Source: Paenibacillus cookii (GTDB lineage Bacteria; Bacillota; Bacilli; Paenibacillales; Paenibacillaceae). Taken from it: a stretch of DNA of 64,000 bases. Numbering within the stretch: the stretch's first letter is position 1; each line of letters starts with the position of its first letter. Below, piece after piece: positions 36,057 through 44,241 of this stretch. The position numbers and the translations under genes were made by a program. Under the pieces are notes generated by a model that had not been told where the DNA came from, searched no databases, and saw only the letters and a list, made by a program, of their open reading frames with translations. The stretch spans positions 248,001 to 312,000 of the forward strand of contig NZ_BORW01000001.1 in the NCBI RefSeq assembly GCF_018333375.1. Direction: 5' to 3'.

Positions 36057-36494
36057 TCATACATCGGCATGAAATACATTCATTTCCGGCAGGATGACAG
36101 ACAGCTGCGAAAGGCGCTGGCGTATGTCCGATACCCATTGATCGTCGCGCATGCCCTCGGCCAATCTATACATATCCAAGAGGAGGTTGATCCGCCCCTC
36201 GATTTCGTCTTCGAATTTTGCGTGCAGCCTGTCATCGGGACAATCCTCATCGGCCAGCACGTCGTAAATGACGCCGGCCAGTTCATGGTGGTCCGTCATC
36301 GAAAAGCTCGTTTTTCCCGGATCGGACCCCAGCAAATCGATGCATCTCTTCAAGTCCGACCGCATGGAAGGTATAAGTTCGTACGTCATACATTGATCGC
36401 AAACCAGTACGGGGACATGGCGGATCGTCACGCTCCGGCTGTATTTGACCGTCCGAAGCTCCAGTTTCAGGCTTTGCTCGCAGTTGCATTTCAT
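36057..36494 (-). CDS. Unknown protein with N-terminal zinc-finger-like cysteines
   Basis: A 145-residue protein. The N-terminus has CNC (residues 3-5) and, after a beta-rich stretch RHVPVLVCDQC, a CxxC pair, an arrangement like the YgiT-type antitoxin zinc domain. The rest is acidic and helical (ADEDCPDDRLHAKFEDEIEGR) with no HTH I can see, and there is no toxin gene beside it. I choose ATG 36494 with GAGGTGGGG 10 nt upstream. Function unknown. Confidence 0.7.
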   Translation of the reverse strand: MKCNCEQSLKLELRTVKYSRSVTIRHVPVLVCDQCMTYELIPSMRSDLKRCIDLLGSDPGKTSFSMTDHHELAGVIYDVLADEDCPDDRLHAKFEDEIEGRINLLLDMYRLAEGMRDDQWVSDIRQRLSQLSVILPEMNVFHADV

Positions 36495-36845
36495 TGACAC
36501 AATACCCCACCTCAATCTCTCTCTTCTATCTGTCTACTCGGATGAGTGCCGATACCGGCTGATGTTGGTATTCGCCTCTGCAGGCCGCGATTCCTCCCTG
36601 CTTGGGCCAGCTGTTTTATTTACCAAAAAGCCCATCTCTTTCATATCGGCCGGTTCCCAGCAGAATTGGTATCCGGTTGATGTAACCTTCAGAAAGACAG
36701 CTCGCAGTTAGCGGAAGAACGGGAGCGGAGATGAAAGCCCTTCGCTTTTCCGAAGCCTGTCACTTTTCGCCGAAAAAAAACCCGGCACTCGAAATGAATG
36801 CGGGGTTTCATGCGTTTTTATCATTAATCGATTGCAGCTTCAACC
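36495..36845. other. Gene-free stretch behind ptsI
   Basis: About 350 bases without a gene I can support. The right part holds the ptsI terminator. A 56-codon frame on the minus strand (36540 to about 36710) has no start codon with a binding site and is not called. Confidence 0.5.
36773..36808 (-). terminator. ptsI terminator
   Basis: On the minus strand AACCCCGCA pairs with TGCCGGGTT (one mismatch), followed by eight T, 38 nt behind the ptsI stop. Confidence 0.8.
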
Positions 36846-38621
36846 TCACGAAACGTGGGTGTCTTTTCCTTCATCCTTCCGGCGCGCTTGGTTCTCGAAA
36901 CGGCTGGATTCGTTAAATTCGGTCAGCAGCCTTTCGATTTCGCCGTTCGTGGTCAGCTTATAACATTCCTCGGCGACAGCGCGCGCCTCTTGGGCCGACG
37001 TGTTCAAAATCCGGTGCTTCACCCGGAGCAGCGATTGGATCGACATGCTCAAATCGTGAACGCCTAGCGCGATCCAGAGCGGTATGGAACGTTCGTCCCC
37101 CGCCATCTCCCCGCACACGCTGACGGGAATGCCCGCATCGCGCGCCGCTTCCACGATCGTGCGCAGCATGCGGAGGATCGCCGGGTGGTAAGGATGATAC
37201 ATATGGGCGATCTGTTCGTTCATCCGATCCACCGCGAGCACGTATTGAACCAGGTCATTCGTGCCGATGCTGAAAAAATCGCATTCCTTGGCGATCAAAT
37301 CCGCGATCGTGACGGCCGCAGGGACTTCGATCATGACACCGACCGGAATCTCGGGATCGTACGGAATGCCCCTTGCATCCAAATCGGCCATGGCGCGGCG
37401 CAAAATCTCGTTGGCTTGTCTCACTTCATCCACCGAGGAAATCATCGGATACATGATTTTGGTTTTGCCGTAGGCGCTAGCGCGCAAAATCGCCGTCAGT
37501 TGCGTCTGGAAAAGCTCCTGGCGTTCCAGGCTGATCCGGATCGCGCGGAAGCCGAGGAAAGGATTGTCCTCCTGCGGCAGCGGAAAATAATCGAGCTGCT
37601 TATCCCCGCCGATGTCCAGCGTCCGGATGACCGTGTGGCGTCCCTCCATTTTCCGAACAATCTGAAGGTAAACCTGGAACTGCTCCTCCTCGCTCGGGAA
37701 GTTCGCGCGATCCATGTACAAAAACTCCGTCCGGAAGAGCCCCACGCCAAGGGCCCCGTATTTCACGGCCATGTCGAGTTCCTTTACCGAGCTGATGTTG
37801 GCCGACAAACGCATCTCCGTGCCGTCTTTCGTGACGGCTTCGACCGAGGCGAGCAGCTCCAGCCGTTCCTTGCGGACCTGCTGCTCCACCCGCGTGCATT
37901 CGAACTGGTCGACGGTTTTTTTGTCCGGATTGACGAACAGCTTGCCGGAATCGCCGTCCATCACGATCAGATCCCCCGTTTGAATCGGTTCGGCAAGTTT
38001 CCCCTCGATGCCGGCCACGAGCGGAATGCCAAGCGCCCGTGCCATGATCGAGGCGTGGGACGTTTTGCCGCCCACCATCGTGACGACGCCCAGGACATGG
38101 GCCGGATTCAAATGGGCGAGCTGGGACGGGGACAACTCCTTCACGACAAGCACGTAAGGCTGCGTATCCGAAGGAAGCGTAATTTCCGGCGCGCCAAGCA
38201 GATGCTTCAACAGGCGGTTGCCGACGTCCTTGATGTCCATCGCCCGCTCCTTCATATATTCGTCGTCCAGCAGGTCGAACATCGTAACAAAGTGGTCGAT
38301 CGCTTCCTTCACCGCGACTTCGGCCGCCTTGTACTGCCGTTCGATGACGCCCTGGATTTCGTTCATGAACACGGGATCGTCCAGAATCGCCAAATGCGCA
38401 TCGAAGATGCTGGATTCCTCTTCCCCGACGATATCGCGGAACTCGTTTTTGATATATTCGATTTCGTTTTTGGAGGTGCGTATCCCTTCATACAGCCGCT
38501 CAAACTCATTGGCCAGATCAACTGCGTCTATGCCGGTTTCGGGCAGATCCCATTCCCAGTTCGGCAGGACGAATGCTTTTCCAATTGCGATGCCGGCAGA
38601 TGCTCCGATACCTTGAATCAT
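36846..38621 (-). CDS. ptsI: PTS enzyme I
   Basis: Phosphoenolpyruvate-protein phosphotransferase of 591 residues, the first enzyme of the PTS, passing phosphate from PEP to HPr. Phospho-acceptor His189 lies in GGKTSHASIMARALGIP. The PEP-binding barrel has RTEFLYMDR, DIGGDKQLDYF, SIGTNDLVQY and the catalytic Cys in PVSVCGEMAGD. Its start overlaps the stop of the upstream permease gene by 4 nt (ATGA). There is no ptsH beside it, which is unusual compared with the ptsHI pair of Bacillus. Confidence 0.97.
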   Translation of the reverse strand: MIQGIGASAGIAIGKAFVLPNWEWDLPETGIDAVDLANEFERLYEGIRTSKNEIEYIKNEFRDIVGEEESSIFDAHLAILDDPVFMNEIQGVIERQYKAAEVAVKEAIDHFVTMFDLLDDEYMKERAMDIKDVGNRLLKHLLGAPEITLPSDTQPYVLVVKELSPSQLAHLNPAHVLGVVTMVGGKTSHASIMARALGIPLVAGIEGKLAEPIQTGDLIVMDGDSGKLFVNPDKKTVDQFECTRVEQQVRKERLELLASVEAVTKDGTEMRLSANISSVKELDMAVKYGALGVGLFRTEFLYMDRANFPSEEEQFQVYLQIVRKMEGRHTVIRTLDIGGDKQLDYFPLPQEDNPFLGFRAIRISLERQELFQTQLTAILRASAYGKTKIMYPMISSVDEVRQANEILRRAMADLDARGIPYDPEIPVGVMIEVPAAVTIADLIAKECDFFSIGTNDLVQYVLAVDRMNEQIAHMYHPYHPAILRMLRTIVEAARDAGIPVSVCGEMAGDERSIPLWIALGVHDLSMSIQSLLRVKHRILNTSAQEARAVAEECYKLTTNGEIERLLTEFNESSRFENQARRKDEGKDTHVS

Positions 38622-40513
38622 GTTTCCAAACCTCCAACATTTCTGTCGTGTAATACTACGGACATGACCGACGTCTGTCCTTTTTTGACCGTTTTGAACG
38701 GCGCGAAGCTCCAGGATTTGACGCGGTCCGGATTCGTAATGACCATCGGCGTCGCGATCGATGTCGCATGGGCCTTGATGTAGGCCAGGTCGAATTTGAC
38801 GAGCAGCTGACCCGGCTCGACGGCATCCCCTTCCTTCACGACCGCCGAAAAATGCCCTCCCTTAAGCTGGGAGGTGTCGATCCCGATATGAAGCAGCACT
38901 TCGAGGCCGTCCGGCGTCGAGATGCCGATGGCATGCATCGTAGGATAAACGTGCACGATCGTTCCATAAACAGGCGAGACCAGTTCCCCGCGCTCCGGCA
39001 TGAAGGCGACCCCGTCGCCGACCAGCTTCGCCGCGAAAATCTGATCCGGCACTTCCTCGATCGGAAGCATCCGGCCCTGCACCGGCGCGCTGAAAAGCAC
39101 GCGCGGCAGGTCCCGCTGGAGCAGTTTGTTGACTTCCTCGCGGATCAGTTCGGAATACGTGCCGAACACCACTTGGACGTTTCCTCCGCCAAGCTTGATG
39201 AGGCCCGCCGACCCGAGCAGCTTTAACGCATTGCCGTCCACGAGCCTGTCGTTTTTGACGGTCAGCCGCAGCCGGGTAATGCAGGATTCCACCTGTACGA
39301 TGTTGTCCTTGCCGCCCAACGCTTCCAAAATAAGCGGCGCCTGGTAGGGAATGCTCCCCGCCCAATCCTCGAGGTTCGAACCTTCCTCCCGGCCGGGCGT
39401 CGGAATCTGGAACCTGCGGATCGCCCACCGGAACAGAAAATAATAGACAAAACCGTAGCCGATGCCGATCGGAATGAGCAGCCAGGCGTGATGGGACAGA
39501 TGCAGGTTCAGGAAAAAATCGATGGCCCCCGCCGAATAGGAGAAGCCGTGATGGATATCCAGCTCGTAGGTAAGCCACATGGCCGCCCCGGATAGCACCG
39601 CGTGCAAAATGAACAAATACGGCGCCGCGAACAAAAACGCGAATTCGATCTGCTCGGACACCCCTGTTAAAAAGCATACGAGCGCCGCCGTCAAAAATGT
39701 CTTTTTGATCTTCGGCTTCAAGTCCTCGCGGGCTTCCTGGATGATCGCAAGCGCGATGGCCGGCAGCGCGAACATCATGATCGGGAACAACCCCGCCATA
39801 TAGCCGCCCGCCGTCGGGTCGCCCGCAAAAAAGCGCGGCAGGTCGCCCTGCACGATATTTCCAGAAGGAGTCTGATAGGACCCCGCCTGAAACCAGAAAA
39901 TGTTGTTGAGCAGATGATGCAGCCCAAACGCCGTCAGAACCCGGTACAAAATGCCGTACAAAAACAAGCCGAATCCGCCCAAATGGTTCATGAGCAGCGT
40001 CAGCTCGTCCAGCCCCTTCTGCAAATAAGGGGTGATGAACAGCAGCGCCCAGGAAAACAGCGTCGAAAACAACCCCATGAACAGAAGGACAAACCTTGAA
40101 CCGCCAAAAAACTGCACCGCTTCAGGCAGTTTGATATGCTTGTATCGGTTCGAGGCGACGCCCGACAATATCCCGAAAAGCACGCCGATCAGCGTCGTGG
40201 GCTGTATATTGCCGCCGCCCATATGCCGCGTGATCTGGTCGTAGATAAACATGCCCGCAAGCGCCGCTAGTCCCGCCGGCCCGGCTTGGTTCGAAAGCCC
40301 CCAGGCGACGCCGACCGCAAACAGATACGGGAGGAAATAGAAGATGCCCTGTCCGGCCCACGTGCATACCTCAGCGACGTGAGGAAGACCCCATGCGGCC
40401 CAGGGAAGACTGCCTACGCTCAGCAAAATGGCGGCTGATGGAAGGACCATCGTGGGCAGTATAACCGCTCTTCCGAGCTGCTGCAGTGATCCGAGCCAAT
40501 TCAAGAAAGGCAC
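38618..40513 (-). CDS. nagE: PTS IICBA permease, N-acetylglucosamine type
   Basis: A 631-residue fused sugar permease. The IIC membrane domain (1-365) has the GlcNAc-type substrate region LHHLLNNIFWFQAGSY and GDLPRFFAGDPTAGGY. The IIB domain carries Cys411 (CITRLRL). The IIA domain carries His527 and the phospho-accepting His542 (LLHIGIDT). Sequence favours the GlcNAc/NagE branch over glucose PtsG, but specificity is inferred. A promoter (TTGACA, TACCAT) lies about 73 nt upstream. It forms a tight operon with ptsI; no nagA or nagB is present. Confidence 0.88.
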   Translation of the reverse strand: MPFLNWLGSLQQLGRAVILPTMVLPSAAILLSVGSLPWAAWGLPHVAEVCTWAGQGIFYFLPYLFAVGVAWGLSNQAGPAGLAALAGMFIYDQITRHMGGGNIQPTTLIGVLFGILSGVASNRYKHIKLPEAVQFFGGSRFVLLFMGLFSTLFSWALLFITPYLQKGLDELTLLMNHLGGFGLFLYGILYRVLTAFGLHHLLNNIFWFQAGSYQTPSGNIVQGDLPRFFAGDPTAGGYMAGLFPIMMFALPAIALAIIQEAREDLKPKIKKTFLTAALVCFLTGVSEQIEFAFLFAAPYLFILHAVLSGAAMWLTYELDIHHGFSYSAGAIDFFLNLHLSHHAWLLIPIGIGYGFVYYFLFRWAIRRFQIPTPGREEGSNLEDWAGSIPYQAPLILEALGGKDNIVQVESCITRLRLTVKNDRLVDGNALKLLGSAGLIKLGGGNVQVVFGTYSELIREEVNKLLQRDLPRVLFSAPVQGRMLPIEEVPDQIFAAKLVGDGVAFMPERGELVSPVYGTIVHVYPTMHAIGISTPDGLEVLLHIGIDTSQLKGGHFSAVVKEGDAVEPGQLLVKFDLAYIKAHATSIATPMVITNPDRVKSWSFAPFKTVKKGQTSVMSVVLHDRNVGGLET

Positions 40514-40585
40514 TCTCCTTTCAAAAACAGATCAGAAATTGCAAAGCCATGCTTACCGGTTCCTGCAAAATCTGCGCTATTTCAA

Positions 40586-40614
40586 ATGGTAAGCTTAGAT
40601 CGACATTTTGTCAA
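40586..40614 (-). promoter_or_regulatory. Promoter of the nagE-ptsI operon
   Basis: On the minus strand a perfect TTGACA (40609-40614) and TACCAT (40586-40591) are 17 nt apart. No antiterminator RNA hairpin with a terminator is seen in the short leader. Confidence 0.6.
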
Positions 40615-40661
40615 AAAGGATTTGCAAGATTCCGACCAAGCGGACAAGCGCCCTGAACGGG

Positions 40662-40697
40662 CAAAAAAACATCCCCGGGAAGCAAATCCCGGAGATG
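40662..40697 (-). terminator. Terminator of the CoA-binding protein gene
   Basis: On the minus strand CATCTCCGGGA pairs with TCCCGGGGATG (one wobble), followed by TTTTTTTGC, 20 nt behind the stop. Confidence 0.85.
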
Positions 40698-40716
40698 CCT
40701 GGCCTCGCAGGCCGAA

Positions 40717-41157
40717 TTAACGGTGCCCAGACCGGTCCGGCTGCGTGATCGCCTCTTCCACTTTGATGCAGCGGTCCATGATGACTTTCATGCCGCTCTG
40801 CCCGGCGATAGCCGCCGCCTCATCGCTGACGATGCCGAGCTGCAGCCATAACACGTTCGCATGAATCCCGGCCGCTTCCCGCGCAACGTCCGCGCAATAT
40901 TCGCTTCGGCGAAACACGTTGACGATGTCTACCGGCTCGGGAATATCTTTCAACGAAGCATAGCAGGTTTCGCCCAAAATTTGGCGTCCCGCCGCGTTCG
41001 GATTGACCGGGATGATGCGGTAGCCGCGGCCTTGCATCGCCTCGGCGATCATGTAGGAGGTCCGGTCCGGTTTATCGGACAGACCGACGACGGCTATATT
41101 TCCGGCCTGCTGCAGAATTTCCCTGATTTCGTCGCGCGTCGGATTTTCGAAAGCCAT
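40717..41157 (-). CDS. CoA-binding domain protein (YccU-like)
   Basis: A 146-residue Rossmann-fold protein of the CoA_binding_2 family. The nucleotide-binding turn is NIAVVGLSDKPDRTSY near residue 20, and the family stretch VDIVNVFRRSEYC and LWLQLGI follow. The role in the cell is unknown. AGGAAAGAAGGG precedes the ATG. It lies 49 nt behind aroA on the same strand and may be co-transcribed. Confidence 0.87.
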   Translation of the reverse strand: MAFENPTRDEIREILQQAGNIAVVGLSDKPDRTSYMIAEAMQGRGYRIIPVNPNAAGRQILGETCYASLKDIPEPVDIVNVFRRSEYCADVAREAAGIHANVLWLQLGIVSDEAAAIAGQSGMKVIMDRCIKVEEAITQPDRSGHR

Positions 41158-41206
41158 GTCTGATCCCTTCTTTCCTTAATATATGCGGGTGGATATGGAA
41201 ACTGTT

Positions 41207-42499
41207 TTATTTTACCCATTCGACCTGGGCCCCAAGCGCCTTCATATGGTCAAAAAACTGCGGATAGGATTTGGCGACGTGATGCGCGTCCTTGATCGTC
41301 AGCGGCTGCTTGGCGCGCAGCCCGACGATCGTCAGCGCCATGATGACGCGATGGTCGAAATGGGCGTTGATCTCCACGCCGCCTTCGACGCCTTCCGGAC
41401 GCCCGTGGACGATAATTTCGGCTTGGCGCTCCTCCACGTCGGCTCCGGCTTTGCGGAGCTCCGCCAAATAATCCGTGATGCGGTCGCATTCCTTGTAACG
41501 GAGGTTCTCCACGTTGTAAAACCGGGACGTTCCCTCCGCAAACACGGCGGCGGCCACCATCGCAAGCACCGCATCGGTTGCCGCGTCGCCGTCGAACTCG
41601 ACCGCCTTGAGTTTTCCGTTGCCCTTCACGTGCACTTCGTCGTTTTCATGCGTCAGGGGCGCCTCCATCATGCGCAGCACGTCGACCACGGCCCGTTCCC
41701 CTTGCTTGCTTTCCACCGGCAGTCGTTTCACGAGGACGTCCGACTCCGTTACCGCGGCGGCGGCAAGCACGGCGGCGGAACCCGGGTAATCGCCCTGGAC
41801 CGTATACGTTTTCGCCTGATAGGATTGGTTGCCCGGAACGCGGAACCGCATGTAATCGTCGCTTGCATGGATGACGATGCCCGCCTGCTCCAACACTTCA
41901 AGCGTCTGGCCGACGACGACCTTCGATTTCAGATCGCCGGTCACTTCGATTTCGCTGTCTTCTTCCAGGAGCGGCGTCAGGAACAACAGCGCGCTCAAAT
42001 ACTGGGAGCTGACGGAGCCGGACACTTGAATGCGCCCGCCTTTCGGTTTTCCGCCGCGGATACGGATCGGCAGGCGGCCGTCGTTATGCTCCACCTGAAC
42101 CCCCATTTGCTCCAGGGCCGAAATCAGGTCGTCATGCGGACGTTTGCCGAGCGAATCGGGATATGTATTCACGAACGTCACGTCCGGACAAAGCGAAGCG
42201 ATGCCCATCAGAAAGCGGAGGACGGCGCCGGCATTGCCGACGTTCAGTTCCTTGACGTCCCGCGGACGGCGGCCGAAGCCGGTAATGACCGCTTTTTCCT
42301 CGTCTTCGACGAGCACGGCTCCCAAATCCTGAATGCAGCGGCGCATCGCGTCGCTGTCTTCGCTGCGGGCCGGATAATACACCGTGCTTGTTCCTTCGGC
42401 CAGCGCCGCGACCAAAAGGTACCTCGTCGTATAGTTTTTGGAGGAAAGCGCGCCGATCTCTCCCTGCAGCCGCGGTGTCGGTTTTACAATCAAATCCAT
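41207..42499 (-). CDS. aroA: 5-enolpyruvylshikimate-3-phosphate synthase (divergent form)
   Basis: Joins PEP and shikimate-3-phosphate, the sixth step of the shikimate pathway. 430 residues with the EPT fold. Catalytic landmarks are kept: VSSQYLSALL, GDAATDAV (Asp313 of E. coli), RYKECDR, HFDHRVIMA and the AKSYP lysine. Two substrate loops deviate: KNYTTRY replaces the usual KSxSxR, and GNAGAVLRFL replaces GNAGTAMRPL. So it is a distinct subgroup, not the B. subtilis type. Start at ATG 42499; an ATG three codons upstream is too close to the GAAGGAG site. aroK is 600 bp away. Confidence 0.88.
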   Translation of the reverse strand: MDLIVKPTPRLQGEIGALSSKNYTTRYLLVAALAEGTSTVYYPARSEDSDAMRRCIQDLGAVLVEDEEKAVITGFGRRPRDVKELNVGNAGAVLRFLMGIASLCPDVTFVNTYPDSLGKRPHDDLISALEQMGVQVEHNDGRLPIRIRGGKPKGGRIQVSGSVSSQYLSALLFLTPLLEEDSEIEVTGDLKSKVVVGQTLEVLEQAGIVIHASDDYMRFRVPGNQSYQAKTYTVQGDYPGSAAVLAAAAVTESDVLVKRLPVESKQGERAVVDVLRMMEAPLTHENDEVHVKGNGKLKAVEFDGDAATDAVLAMVAAAVFAEGTSRFYNVENLRYKECDRITDYLAELRKAGADVEERQAEIIVHGRPEGVEGGVEINAHFDHRVIMALTIVGLRAKQPLTIKDAHHVAKSYPQFFDHMKALGAQVEWVK

Positions 42500-42674
42500 A
42501 TGCCCCATGTCTCCTTCTCGAATTAGTTCACGCTCTAACCGGGATGCAAATGCGATTTGACAGCCCATTTAAAGCTTGGTTATCATAAACATAATTACAT
42601 AAGGTTTTTGCGAAAAGCCAAAGCTTTCGGCAAAACCCTGGCTTATCAAAACTACGGAAAAGAGGTTAATTCCC

Positions 42675-42980
42675 ATGACGTCCATTCGTGAAATAGAACC
42701 GTCCGAAGTAAGACGGCGCCTTCTAGCAGGCGAATCCCTCCAGATGATCGACGTCCGCGAAGACGATGAAGTCGCGCAGGGCATGATCAGCGGAGCGAAG
42801 CATATCCCGCTCGGGCAAATCCCGGAACGCCTGGATGAAATCCCGAAGGAAGGCGAGGTCATCCTGATTTGCCGCAGCGGCGGCCGCAGCATGAGGGCCT
42901 GCCAATACCTGCAGCAGTTTGGCATCGAATGCATCAACATGACCGGCGGCATGCTTCAGTGGAACGAAGACGAAGCATAA
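42675..42980 (+). CDS. Rhodanese-like domain protein
   Basis: A single-domain rhodanese of 101 residues. The catalytic cysteine loop is ICRSGGRS near residue 64, which would carry a persulfide. The N-terminal DVREDDEVAQGMISGAKHIP is typical. It may act as a sulfur carrier or have an unspecific sulfurtransferase role. AGAGG precedes the ATG; a terminator follows. Single gene. Confidence 0.9.
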   Translation: MTSIREIEPSEVRRRLLAGESLQMIDVREDDEVAQGMISGAKHIPLGQIPERLDEIPKEGEVILICRSGGRSMRACQYLQQFGIECINMTGGMLQWNEDEA

Positions 42981-42993
42981 GCCTGCATCGAAG

Positions 42994-43022
42994 CGGCAGT
43001 CCTTGCGGACCTGCCGTTTTTT
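42994..43022 (+). terminator. Terminator of the rhodanese gene
   Basis: CGGCAGTCC pairs with GGACCTGCCG (one bulge) around TTGC, followed by six T. Confidence 0.75.
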
Positions 43023-43114
43023 GGTTTATCCGGCCGCCTCTCGTGCCGCTAGAATGCGCAGGCGAAATCGCCCTTCGCAAAAAACCTCTTGCCCCTATCT
43101 TAACACAAAACGGC

Positions 43115-43630
43115 TTAGACGCGGTAATGCGTTAAAATTTTTAGCGCCACCTCATCGGCCCCGATCCGGCTGGTATCCACCGTGAAGTGGGCAAAACGAT
43201 ACGCGTCTTTCCGCTCCTCCAGAATCGTCCGGATCCGTTCCTCGGCGCCGCCGGCAAGCAGCGGCCGGTTTTGATCCCCCTTAACCCGTTCGACGATGGC
43301 TTCCGCTTCCGCCGTCAAGGCCACAACGAATCCGCCTTGAAGCATCAGCTCGCGATTTTCCTCGCGCAGGACGCATCCGCCCCCGGTGGCCACGACCTTC
43401 CGCCCGCCCGAAGACAACACGTTTCGCAAGGCGCTAGTTTCGGCATTCCGAAAATAAGGTTCTCCGCGGAGCTCGAACATTTCGGGAATGGTCATTCCTT
43501 CCTGAGCCACGATGGACGCATCCAGATCGACCAGCGAATACCCCAGCTTCTCGGCCAAAATTTCGCCAACCGTCGACTTTCCGGTCCCCATCATTCCGAT
43601 CAGTATGATATTTTGTTCCGTCTGGTTCAA
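43115..43630 (-). CDS. aroK: Shikimate kinase
   Basis: Phosphorylates shikimate at the 3-OH with ATP. 171 residues when started at TTG 43630 (MNQTEQNIILIG), which has AGGGGTG 6 nt upstream; an in-frame TTG 11 codons earlier has no site. P-loop GMMGTGKST at 12-20, shikimate-binding DLDASI and the ATGGGCVLRE motif, and the lid Arg in DQNRPLL. Single gene on the minus strand; with aroA nearby it supplies two consecutive steps of the shikimate pathway. Confidence 0.93.
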   Translation of the reverse strand: MNQTEQNIILIGMMGTGKSTVGEILAEKLGYSLVDLDASIVAQEGMTIPEMFELRGEPYFRNAETSALRNVLSSGGRKVVATGGGCVLREENRELMLQGGFVVALTAEAEAIVERVKGDQNRPLLAGGAEERIRTILEERKDAYRFAHFTVDTSRIGADEVALKILTHYRV

Positions 43631-43911
43631 TAGAGCACCCCTTTTGTTTCCATTCAATCTCAAGCTTTTTCATATCATACCACAGGCCAAAAACTTTCGA
43701 CAATCTCGCAAAACGATCGCGGTTTCCCTTTGTCCGCAAGCCCGATCCATGCAGTCGTTTGCCCGTCATCGCCGTACGGACACGGGATTGCCCCGGATCA
43801 GTCTATTTTCTGCCAGTCTAGCATATACATGCCATGGACCTATAATTCTGACGCCAAGCGAAACGATGTTGTGGAAAATTCGGAGTTTTGTAAGGAGTGG
43901 TCGTATCCGTC

Positions 43912-44226
43912 ATGCCAGAATCCCGTTCCCATTCGCCCGAAACGTTGTCAAAAATCAAACAGATCGCGGACCCGAGGCATATTTTGTGCCGGGAGGACAT
44001 GTTATGGGTTTTGCATTACGTGCAACAAAAAGTGGCTCAAGGCGAACCAGCGCTGCTGGAACTCCCCAAGCCACGTTTACTGCAAAATTTTCAATACTTC
44101 GGCGAAGCCGCGCTGCTTCTGCTGCACCGCTCCGCGGCGGGCCATGCGCAGGACGAACGCATCCGGATTTGCCTTCAGGAGGCCATGCACGGGCTTGTCC
44201 CTGCGGATCGCCCGGAGCGGTCGTAG
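43912..44226 (+). CDS. Unknown protein (104 residues)
   Basis: I do not recognise it. A soluble, mostly helical protein (LLQNFQYFGEAALLLLHRSAAGHAQ in part), no signal or zinc motif. TAAGGAG at 43891-43897 is the ribosome site; ATG 43912 is 14 nt away, and an in-frame GTG at 43897 overlaps the site. A TATAAT lies at 43841-43846 without a good -35. It ends 15 nt from gnd, tail to tail. Frame and codon use are plausible but support is modest. Confidence 0.55.
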   Translation: MPESRSHSPETLSKIKQIADPRHILCREDMLWVLHYVQQKVAQGEPALLELPKPRLLQNFQYFGEAALLLLHRSAAGHAQDERIRICLQEAMHGLVPADRPERS

Positions 44227-44241
44227 CCGAATACCGGCTTC

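Noticed and set aside
36540-36710. 56-codon frame on the minus strand behind ptsI
   Set aside because: It reads somewhat protein-like (TGYQFCWEPADMKEMGFLV) but has no start codon with a ribosome site near its beginning and no promoter; not called.
37185-38783. 532-codon open frame opposite ptsI
   Set aside because: Shadow of ptsI due to GC-rich third positions.
41207-42499. Claim of glyphosate resistance from the aroA loops
   Set aside because: The loop changes are visible but tolerance cannot be read from sequence alone.
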